Source: JADCGM01 sp943368345
GTDB taxonomy: Bacteria; Pseudomonadota; Alphaproteobacteria; Sphingomonadales; Sphingomonadaceae
NCBI GenBank assembly: GCA_943368345.1
Contig: CALRKY020000007.1
Span: 47,682-111,681 of the forward strand
Reading direction: 5' to 3'
DNA: 64,000 nucleotides
The notes under the pieces were generated by a model. It searched no databases. It was not told where the DNA came from and was given only the letters and a program-made list of their open reading frames with translations. The translations under genes were made by a program, and so were the position numbers. Of this stretch, positions 35,141 through 42,864 are shown in pieces. Numbering within the stretch: position 1 is the stretch's first letter; each line of letters begins with the position of its first letter.

Positions 35141-36707
35141 GCGTTGTCCTTCGGTACAGCGTCAGCAAACCCCTCAAGGTGCCGGCACACATCAACAGCA
35201 ACACGATCCCGAGCGGCAGCCCGGTTGCGATCGACCCGGCCTGTAGGGAGGTCAAGCCGCCGCTGAGCAACAGCACCACCCCAATGCCGCCGACCGCGAA
35301 CAACCAGAAGGCCTTTTGCCGCAGCGGCGTGTCGGTTCGGCCGCCCGACGTCATCGTGTCGATCACCAGCGTCCCTGAATCCCAGCCGGTGACAAAGAAA
35401 ATCAGGATGAGACAGACGGCGACGAAGGAGGTGACCTGCGCCCAGGGCAGACTGCCGAGCAGGACAAACAGCTGGGTATCAATCGGGGCTGTCGCCAACC
35501 CCGGTGCGGTCCCCGTCAGTAGGGCCGATATGCTGGCATCCCCAAAAATCGTCAGCCACACTATGCCAACCAGGCTTGGGGCAATCATCGCCCCTGCAAT
35601 GAACTCCCGCACCGTACGGCCGAGCGAAATGCGCGCCATGAACATGCCGACAAACGGCGCCCAGCTGATCCACCAGGCCCAATAGTAAACCGACCAATCC
35701 TGATAATAGCCGACATCATTTCGCCCGACCGGATTGGCGAGGGCCGGAAGATGCTGGAGATAGGCCAGCATGTTGCGCCCCAGATCGGCCAGCAGCTCCA
35801 GCGACGGCCCAGCCAGCAGCACGAACAGCAGCAACACCAGCGACACCAGCATGTTGAGTTCACTGAGGATACGGATGCCCCGGTCAATACCGCCGCGCAC
35901 CGACAGGAAGGTGATCGCCGCCATCACGCCAATCAATCCCAGGATCGCGGCGGGAGAACTGGCGATGGCATAGAGATAGGTGATTCCAGCCATCGCCTGC
36001 TGCGCGCCAAGGCCGAGCGAGGTGGCGAGGCCGAATATCGTCGCGAACACCGCCAGCACCTCGATCATGTCGCCAAGCCGTCCCCAGACCGCCTTGCCGA
36101 AAATCGGATAAAAGGCCGACCGCATCGACAGCGGCATGCCGAAATCATAGGCGAACAAAGCCAGCGCCAACCCAGTGACCGTGAAAATCGCCCAGGGGTG
36201 CAGCGCCCAGTCAAAGATCGTGGCGGCCATCGCCAGGCTGCGCGCGGCAACCGCGTCGCCCGCTGCCCCGAGCAGGGGTGCCGCCGGACCACCGGCAAGC
36301 GAATTGGTGAAATGGGTGACCGGTTCACCGACGCCGTAGAAGACCAGCCCGATGCCCATGCCGGCCCCGAACAGCATGGCAAACCAGGACAGGCAGGAAT
36401 AATCCGGGCTCGCACCCTTTCCGCCGAGCCGGATACGCCCCAGCGGGGACAGCGCCACCACGACACAAAATAGCAGCAGCAGATTGCCGACCGACATGAA
36501 TAACCAGTCAAATTGCGACACCGCACCGCTGCGCAGCCATGCAAACAGGTCGGCGGATGCCGCCGGTGCAATCAGCGAAAACAGGATGACGCCAAGCGAG
36601 ATCAGCGCCGTTGGGACAAACACCGCTGGATTGACGCGCATGCCGAACCAGTCGCGATTGGAGCTGCCATAGTCCCGAACATCCAGCGCGCCATCCCAGT
36701 CGGCCAT
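35130..36707 (-). CDS. BCCT family choline/betaine transporter
   Basis: 525 residues, about 12 transmembrane segments. The BCCT glycine stretch GAGMGIGLVFYGVGEPVTHF and the aromatic-box region WAWWISWAPFVGMFMARISLGRTVREF are clear. It takes up choline, glycine betaine or a related compound with Na+ or H+. There is no long charged C-terminal tail of the osmosensing kind, which favours a nutrient-uptake role. The start at 36707 is backed by GGGGAGGA upstream; a longer reading to 36779 overlaps soxG. It lies 14 bp after soxG and upstream of betA, inside one operon. Confidence 0.92.
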   Translation of the reverse strand: MADWDGALDVRDYGSSNRDWFGMRVNPAVFVPTALISLGVILFSLIAPAASADLFAWLRSGAVSQFDWLFMSVGNLLLLFCVVVALSPLGRIRLGGKGASPDYSCLSWFAMLFGAGMGIGLVFYGVGEPVTHFTNSLAGGPAAPLLGAAGDAVAARSLAMAATIFDWALHPWAIFTVTGLALALFAYDFGMPLSMRSAFYPIFGKAVWGRLGDMIEVLAVFATIFGLATSLGLGAQQAMAGITYLYAIASSPAAILGLIGVMAAITFLSVRGGIDRGIRILSELNMLVSLVLLLFVLLAGPSLELLADLGRNMLAYLQHLPALANPVGRNDVGYYQDWSVYYWAWWISWAPFVGMFMARISLGRTVREFIAGAMIAPSLVGIVWLTIFGDASISALLTGTAPGLATAPIDTQLFVLLGSLPWAQVTSFVAVCLILIFFVTGWDSGTLVIDTMTSGGRTDTPLRQKAFWLFAVGGIGVVLLLSGGLTSLQAGSIATGLPLGIVLLLMCAGTLRGLLTLYRRTTHAG

Positions 36708-36721
36708 GCCATCCTCCCCCG

Positions 36722-37243
36722 TCAGTGAACGGCCGCTTTGGACAAAGCGGCCCACAGCCAGGGCGCAAAACTCCGCCACACCTCAACCTCGAACCGCTCC
36801 GCCCCGGTGCGGAATATCAGGATTTCGACAGTTTCGTAGACCGTCCGCGTCGCCCGGCCAATGTCGAACCGGTCCAGATCAATCGGGCATCCCGACATCA
36901 ACAGCCGGGCAGCCTGCGGCCCCTCGACCACAAGGCAAATCGACCGGTCGCTGATCTCGGTCATCGCAACGCCAGTGCTGGAATCGGGCAAGGTCGGCAG
37001 GCTCCCCACCGACCGGAAGACCCATTCGTCCGGACCAAGACAGGCGACGGAGCCGACAAATGTTCCAACCGTCTGCGGTACCTCCGCACCCAGAAACTGC
37101 GCGACCGTCGCAGCAGACCGCGCCCGCAGGGATGCCCGCGCCATCGGCGGCATCAATTGGAGCGCAACGCCGGGAAAATCCATCCGTTGACCTGGCACCG
37201 GGTTAGTGCGGGCCAATCCTGCTGACATGCGGGCATCAGACAT
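36722..37243 (-). CDS. soxG: sarcosine oxidase gamma subunit (copy 2)
   Basis: 173 residues. LQLMPPMARASLRARSAATVAQFLG, DEWVFRSVG and CPIDLDRFDIGRATRTVYE are SoxG-like. The start at 37243 overlaps the soxA end by 8 nt. It differs strongly from the other gamma subunit in the window, as expected for this poorly conserved subunit. Confidence 0.87.
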   Translation of the reverse strand: MSDARMSAGLARTNPVPGQRMDFPGVALQLMPPMARASLRARSAATVAQFLGAEVPQTVGTFVGSVACLGPDEWVFRSVGSLPTLPDSSTGVAMTEISDRSICLVVEGPQAARLLMSGCPIDLDRFDIGRATRTVYETVEILIFRTGAERFEVEVWRSFAPWLWAALSKAAVH

Positions 37244-40097
37244 GGAGCCGGCTGCCTTCCGCGTCATAAAATACCATGTCGCTGACCACGGCCCGGTGGG
37301 TCCCGCCAAGCATCGGAATGTGCAGCACCTCACCCTTCCGGTCCTGCCCGCCCGCAACCAGCGCCAGCGCAATAGAACGGCCAAGCGTCGCGCTCCAATA
37401 GGCCGAGGTGACATGACCGATCATCGTCATCGGGATCGCCTGGTTCGGGTCCGCAACAATTTGTGTACCTTCTTCCAGTACGACGGTCGGGTCGTCCGTC
37501 AGTAGCCCGACAAGCTGCTTGCGCCCCGGTGCAACAATATCCGGGCGGTCCAGCGACCGCTTCCCAACAAAATCCGGCTTCTTCCGCCCAACCGCCCAGC
37601 CCAGTCCGGCATCAAATGGTGTCACGGTGCCGTCGGTATCCTGACCGACGATGAGGAAGCCCTTTTCCGCGCGGAGCACATGCATCGCCTCGGTCCCATA
37701 TGGCGTGATTCCATAAGGTAATCCGGCATCCATCAGCCGCTCCCACAGCGCATGGCCATAGGCGATGGGCACATTGATCTCGAACCCCAATTCGCCGGTG
37801 AAACTGACCCGGAACAGCCGGGTTGGCACTCCGCAGATATGCCCCTCCCGGACCGCCATGTGCGGGAAGGCTTCGGCAGACAGATCAATCCCCTCGACCA
37901 GTGGATCCAGCAATTTCCGCGCGTTTGGCCCCTGAAGCGCGATCACCGCATATTGCTCGGTGGTGCTGGTCAGCCAGACATCGAGGTCGGGCCATTCGGT
38001 TTGGAGATAATCCTCCATCATGTTCAGCACGCGCGCCGCACCGCCGGTGGTCGTGGTAAGATGGAAACGGTCGGGGGCAAGGCGGGCCGATACCCCATCG
38101 TCGGTGATGAAGCCGTCCTCCTTCAGCATCAGCCCATAGCGGCACCGACCGGGTTCCAGCGCTTTCCACGGGTTGGTGTACATGCGGTTGAGGAATTCGG
38201 CGGCGTCCGGCCCGACCACTTCGATCTTGCCAAGCGTAGAGGCGTCGAAAATACCGACTTGGTTGCGCACTGCTAGGCATTCGCGGTTGACCGCAGCGTG
38301 CATATCCTCCCCCGCCTTCGGGAAATACCGCGCCCGCCGCCACTGCGCCACCGGCTCGAACACCGCGCCGTGCCGTTCGGCCCAGGGATCGATGCTGGTT
38401 TTGCGGGTCGGTTGGAACAAGGGCCCCTGCGCATGACCCGCAAGCGCCCCAAAGCTTTGCGGCGTGTAGGGCGGCCGGAACGTGGTCAGACCAACATCGA
38501 CAACCGGCTTGGCGAGCGCGGTTGAGGCGATCTGCAACCCATTGAGGTTGGAGGTTTTGCCCTGATCGGTCGCCATGCCGTTGGTGGTGTAGCGCTTGAT
38601 ATGCTCGATCGACCGAAACCCTTCGCGCACCGCCAGCTTGATGTCCTTCGCCGTCACATCATTCTGGAAATCGACAAAGGCCTTGATGCGGGCCTGATCC
38701 TTGGGCGTCGGCAGGGCGTCGATCACCACACCTTCACCGAAATTCCAGTCACCCGCACAGGCCCCGACACAGCGCGCCGCCTCATTCGGCTGGTCAGGCA
38801 CATAGGCCCCGAGATCATCGCGCCATTTCAAACTGCCCTTGCTGTGCGACCAGAGATGCACGCTCGGCGTCCAGCCGCCTGCCATCAGCAGCGCGTCACA
38901 GAGGATGGTGCGGCGGTGCGCTCCGGCGGTTGAGGCAATCTCGATGCCGGTCACGCCGTGGCGACCCTTCACACCGATCACCGCTGCACCTAATTCAATG
39001 TCAATGCTGCAGGCTCGGGCTGCGTCCACGAACGCCGCATCGACCTCAGCCCGCAAGTCAATGATCTCCTTGATGCGGACACCTGCCGTTGCCAACGCCA
39101 GCGCATCCTGCCAGCCGCTGTCATGGCTCGCCATGACGACGACCGACTGCCCGACCGCAATGCCGTAGCGTGCCGCATACACCTTTGCTGCGGACGCCAA
39201 CATCACCCCGGGCGTGTCGTTACCGTCGAACACCAGCGGTCGTTCAATGGCCCCCTGCGCCAGGATCACCTCGCCAGCCCGGAACCGCCACAATTTCTCG
39301 CGCGGGCCGTCGCCTGGGTCGGCCAGATGATCGGCCAGCCGCTCCACCGCACCGATGAAATTGTCGTGATAATATCCAAATGCCGTGGTGCGCGTCAGGA
39401 TCGTGACATTGGGCGCAGCGCGGAGCGTGGCGATGCTGGCGTCCAACCACGGCCACAGGGTCGGGTCGGCGAGGGCGCCACCGCCGGGTTCATCCTGATC
39501 ATCGATCAGAACCACCCGCCCGCCGTCGGCAACCGCTGCCAGCGCCGCCGCAATCCCGGCAGGCCCTGCCCCGATGATCAGCACATCGCAATGGGCATAG
39601 GTGGCCGCATAGTGATCGGGGTCCTCTTCGGTCGGGGCCTCGCCAAGGCCCGCCATGCGCCGGATCGCCGGCTCGTACAGCTTGTCCCAAAAAGAGCGCG
39701 GCCACATGAAGGTCTTGTTGTAAAAACCAGCCGGGAAAAACATCCCCAGCCGGTCGTTGATAGCGCCGAAATCGGTTTTGAGCGAGGGCCAGCGGTTCTG
39801 GCTGACAGCCGTCAGGCCGACATGAACTTCAACACTGGTCGCCCGCAAATTCGGGGTGAAACGCCCGGGGCCGCGATCAACCGAGACCAGCGCATTGGGT
39901 TCCTCGCTGCCCGCGGCCAGCAGGCCGCGCGGCCGGTGATATTTGAAGGATCGGCCGAACAGCATGACACCGTTCGCCAGCAACGCTGACGCCAACGTAT
40001 CACCCGCAAAGCCGGTGTAAATTTTGCCGTCAAAGCGGAAATACACCGGGTTGCTCCGGTCCACCCGCCCACCACTTGGCAATCGGAAGCCGCTCAT
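37236..40097 (-). CDS. soxA: sarcosine oxidase alpha subunit (copy 2)
   Basis: 953 residues. N-terminal Fer2_4-like domain (VYFRFDGKIYTGFAGDTLASALLANGV...KYHRPRG), NAD-binding region VLIIGAGPAGIAAALAAVADG at about 175, and a C-terminal GcvT-like THF domain from about 600 (NRMYTNPWKALEPGRCRYGLML..., GELGFEINVP). It channels the oxidised methyl of sarcosine to methylene-THF. ATGA-coupled to soxD. About 40 residues longer than copy 1. Confidence 0.95.
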   Translation of the reverse strand: MSGFRLPSGGRVDRSNPVYFRFDGKIYTGFAGDTLASALLANGVMLFGRSFKYHRPRGLLAAGSEEPNALVSVDRGPGRFTPNLRATSVEVHVGLTAVSQNRWPSLKTDFGAINDRLGMFFPAGFYNKTFMWPRSFWDKLYEPAIRRMAGLGEAPTEEDPDHYAATYAHCDVLIIGAGPAGIAAALAAVADGGRVVLIDDQDEPGGGALADPTLWPWLDASIATLRAAPNVTILTRTTAFGYYHDNFIGAVERLADHLADPGDGPREKLWRFRAGEVILAQGAIERPLVFDGNDTPGVMLASAAKVYAARYGIAVGQSVVVMASHDSGWQDALALATAGVRIKEIIDLRAEVDAAFVDAARACSIDIELGAAVIGVKGRHGVTGIEIASTAGAHRRTILCDALLMAGGWTPSVHLWSHSKGSLKWRDDLGAYVPDQPNEAARCVGACAGDWNFGEGVVIDALPTPKDQARIKAFVDFQNDVTAKDIKLAVREGFRSIEHIKRYTTNGMATDQGKTSNLNGLQIASTALAKPVVDVGLTTFRPPYTPQSFGALAGHAQGPLFQPTRKTSIDPWAERHGAVFEPVAQWRRARYFPKAGEDMHAAVNRECLAVRNQVGIFDASTLGKIEVVGPDAAEFLNRMYTNPWKALEPGRCRYGLMLKEDGFITDDGVSARLAPDRFHLTTTTGGAARVLNMMEDYLQTEWPDLDVWLTSTTEQYAVIALQGPNARKLLDPLVEGIDLSAEAFPHMAVREGHICGVPTRLFRVSFTGELGFEINVPIAYGHALWERLMDAGLPYGITPYGTEAMHVLRAEKGFLIVGQDTDGTVTPFDAGLGWAVGRKKPDFVGKRSLDRPDIVAPGRKQLVGLLTDDPTVVLEEGTQIVADPNQAIPMTMIGHVTSAYWSATLGRSIALALVAGGQDRKGEVLHIPMLGGTHRAVVSDMVFYDAEGSRLHV

Positions 40098-40366
40098 CGG
40101 CGCGGTTCCCCGGCCTTGTAGGTGGCTTCGAACTTGTCGGTCACGGTGTCGCGCACCGCATTGAAAAACCGGCCGCAGCCGTGAACATGCCGCCAGCGTT
40201 CATGATGCCGCCCGCGCGGATTGGCGCGGATGAACAGATAGCGCTCCCAGTCCGCATCGCTCATCACCGAAGGGTCGGGTGGGCGGGCGATATGGGCCTC
40301 ACCGGCATAGGCAAATTCGATTTCAGCCCGCCTTTCATCGCAATAGGGGCAGTGGATCAGGATCAT
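40094..40366 (-). CDS. soxD: sarcosine oxidase delta subunit (copy 2)
   Basis: 90 residues. Zinc motif HCPYCDER at the start, the family block FIRANPRGRHHERWRHVHGCGRFFN, and the usual size. TGATG overlap with the end of soxB and ATGA overlap with soxA. Confidence 0.94.
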   Translation of the reverse strand: MILIHCPYCDERRAEIEFAYAGEAHIARPPDPSVMSDADWERYLFIRANPRGRHHERWRHVHGCGRFFNAVRDTVTDKFEATYKAGEPRR

Positions 40367-41619
40367 CAGTGCGCAACCGCTGCGGCGGCGGCCTCATCGA
40401 TCAGGCGGCCGTTCCGGAACCGGTCCAGATTGAACGGTGCGTTGATCCTGTGCGGCTCGTCCTTCGCCATCGTATAGGCGAGCAGGTCGCCCGCCCCCGG
40501 CGTCGCCTTGAAGCCACCGGTGCCCCAGCCGCAATTGACATACAGCCCTTTGACCGGCGTTTTGCCAAGGATCGGTGATCGGTCGGGCGTCACGTCGACA
40601 ATCCCGCCCCAGCTTCTGAGCATCCGCATCCGCCGGAAAATCGGAAAAATCTCGCAAATTGCCGCGAGCGTGTGCTCGACGATATGCAGGGCACCGCGCT
40701 GCGAATAACTGACATATTGGTCGGTCCCGGCGCCAATGACCAGTTCGCCCTTGTCCGACTGACTGATATAGGCATGAACGCTGTTGGACATCACCACGCA
40801 CGGAAACACCGGTTTGACCGGTTCCGACACCAAAGCCTGGAGCGGATAGCTTTCCAGCGGAAAATCCAGCCCCGCCATGTTCATCAGCACCGAACTATGG
40901 CCTGCCGCCGATACGCCGACCTTGCGGGATGCGATGAAGCCGCGCTCGGTCTCGACACCTTCGACCGCACCGTCCGCGCCGCGACGAATGCCGGTTACGG
41001 CGCAATTCTGGATGATATCAACCCCCAGCGCCGCCGCGGCCCGCGCATAGCCCCAGGCGACGCTGTCGTGCCGCGCCGTCCCGCCGCGCCGCTGCAATGC
41101 CGCCCCCAGCACCGGGTAGCGCGCATCGGGGGAAATGCTGAGCGGCGGGCAATAGGCCTTGGCCTCCTCAGGCGTCAGCCATTCATTGTCGACGCCATTC
41201 AATCGGTTGGCGTGGATGTGGCGCTTGATGCTCTGAATATCATGGACATTGTGCGCCAGCATCATCACGCCGCGCTTGGAATACATAGTGTTGTAATTCA
41301 GCTCCTGGCTAAGCCCGTCCCACAGTTTGACGGCATGATCATACAGGTGCGCGCTCTCGTCATAGAGATAGTTGGAGCGGATGATGGTGGTATTCCGCCC
41401 GGTATTGCCGCCGCCGAGCCAGCCTTTTTCAATGACCGCGACGTTGGTGATGCCGTAGCGTTTGGCGAGATAATAGGCCGCCCCCAGCCCGTGCCCGCCG
41501 GCTCCGACGATGATCGCATCATAGGCCGGTTTCGGCACGGCATCGGGCCATTGCTCCGGCCAGCTCTGGTGGCCGCCGAGCGCCTTGGCGAACAGACTGA
41601 AGGCGCTGAACCGGGTCAT
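40366..41619 (-). CDS. soxB: sarcosine oxidase beta subunit (copy 2)
   Basis: 417 residues. FAD site IIVGAGGHGLGAAYYLAK and GWLGGGNTGRNTTIIRSNY. The covalent FMN histidine fits H184 in RRGGTARHDSVAWGYAR, the same residue number as in copy 1. GWGTGGFKATPGAG near the end is family-typical. ATGA overlap with the Rieske gene upstream. It catalyses sarcosine to glycine oxidation with O2, producing H2O2. Confidence 0.95.
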   Translation of the reverse strand: MTRFSAFSLFAKALGGHQSWPEQWPDAVPKPAYDAIIVGAGGHGLGAAYYLAKRYGITNVAVIEKGWLGGGNTGRNTTIIRSNYLYDESAHLYDHAVKLWDGLSQELNYNTMYSKRGVMMLAHNVHDIQSIKRHIHANRLNGVDNEWLTPEEAKAYCPPLSISPDARYPVLGAALQRRGGTARHDSVAWGYARAAAALGVDIIQNCAVTGIRRGADGAVEGVETERGFIASRKVGVSAAGHSSVLMNMAGLDFPLESYPLQALVSEPVKPVFPCVVMSNSVHAYISQSDKGELVIGAGTDQYVSYSQRGALHIVEHTLAAICEIFPIFRRMRMLRSWGGIVDVTPDRSPILGKTPVKGLYVNCGWGTGGFKATPGAGDLLAYTMAKDEPHRINAPFNLDRFRNGRLIDEAAAAAVAH

Positions 41620-42860
41620 GATGCAGCCAATGCCGCGCGAGCATTCGCGACATAGAAATTCTTGAAATCCTCAACCAGCTTTTCCTCCAGCGCATATGGC
41701 CCCTGCCGATATCCGTCGGTCTGAATGCCCAGATGGTTGATCGCCGAAAAATGGCCGTCCTGAAGGTTGGTCGTCCGCCACAGCGCGGCGATATGCTCGG
41801 GGTCATAGTCAACACCCTCCACCGCATCCTCATGCACCAGCCAGCTGGTCCGAAGCAGCGTCCGGTCGGCGGACAGCGGGGTGAGCGAGAAGGTCACAAC
41901 ATGGTCGCAGCAGAAATGATGCCAGCTGTTCGGCTGGGTCCAGACCGACAGGCTGGACGTTTCCGGCTCGGCGAACGGGCCGATCAAGTGTTTTGATGCA
42001 AGCTGGCCGTCGATGGACTGGGTCACTGCACCGTTCGCCAGCGCCAGCCGCGCCACCCGGTGCCACCAGCCGTCCGGAAATTCGATCAAGTCGTTGTAAA
42101 TGCCAAGCCTCTGCCATTCGGCCCGCTTCGCCGCCAGCATCGCATCAAATTCGGCATCGTCGACGACATCGGCCTCACCATCCTCGGGCAGGCCCTTGCC
42201 GAAGCCATAGGTGCCAAGAACGCTAATCAGTTCCGGATGGCCAACATCGCAGTGGTAGCACTCGCGATTATTCTCCATCACCAGCTTCCAGTTGGCGTGC
42301 TCGATCAGATTATCCTGCACCGCAACCTTGCAGCGTTCGAGGTCATAGACCGAAATCTGCGCCGCGATGTCGGCCTTGACCCGGTCAATCGGCGGCGGCG
42401 TGTCGGCCATGCAAATGAAGATCAACCCGGCGACGTTCTCCACCGCCACCGGGGTCAGGCCGTGGTCGGCCTTGTCGAAATCCGGCCCCATGTTGCGCGC
42501 CGCCAATAACCGGCCATCCAGCCCATAGGTCCATTGGTGATACGGGCACATCAACCGGGGCGCACGCCCGCGCTGGTCATGGCAAATCCGGGCGCCCCGG
42601 TGACGACAGCTGTTGTAAAACGCCCGCACCTCGCCGTCCCGCCCCCGCACGATGATGATTGAATTGTGCGCCAGTTCGAACAGGAAAAAATCACCGGAAT
42701 TCTTCACATGCGCGACGGTGCACGCATAGAGCCAAACCGATTTCAGCATGACCTCCGTATCAAAGCGGAACGCTGCCTCGCTGACATACAGGTCGCGCGG
42801 CAGGCTGTGGCCCGGACGGTCCTGATCCAGCAGCGACTTGATGATATCCCGGTCCGGCAC
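41616..42860 (-). CDS. Rieske oxygenase, glycine betaine demethylase type (GbcA-like)
   Basis: 414 residues. Rieske ligands C85/H87 (SCRHRG) and C105/H108 (CPYHQWTY). Iron site HANWKLVMENNRECYHCDVGHPEL. Strongly similar in layout to the oxygenase at 14403, both with PPPIDxV/DF and HEDAVEGVDYD-type blocks. The start is GTG at 42860, with GGAG 8 nt upstream lying in the end of the DMGDH gene. It presumably converts glycine betaine to dimethylglycine plus formaldehyde, matching the flanking DMGDH, sox, BCCT and betA genes. The partner reductase is not in the window. Confidence 0.92.
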   Translation of the reverse strand: MPDRDIIKSLLDQDRPGHSLPRDLYVSEAAFRFDTEVMLKSVWLYACTVAHVKNSGDFFLFELAHNSIIIVRGRDGEVRAFYNSCRHRGARICHDQRGRAPRLMCPYHQWTYGLDGRLLAARNMGPDFDKADHGLTPVAVENVAGLIFICMADTPPPIDRVKADIAAQISVYDLERCKVAVQDNLIEHANWKLVMENNRECYHCDVGHPELISVLGTYGFGKGLPEDGEADVVDDAEFDAMLAAKRAEWQRLGIYNDLIEFPDGWWHRVARLALANGAVTQSIDGQLASKHLIGPFAEPETSSLSVWTQPNSWHHFCCDHVVTFSLTPLSADRTLLRTSWLVHEDAVEGVDYDPEHIAALWRTTNLQDGHFSAINHLGIQTDGYRQGPYALEEKLVEDFKNFYVANARAALAAS

Positions 42861-42864
42861 GCCG

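Noticed and set aside
14943..42222. Further CTAAT pentamers (e.g. 14944, 15427, 29192, 42217)
   Set aside because: They lie inside coding regions without a partner arm, so they are not counted as regulatory sites.
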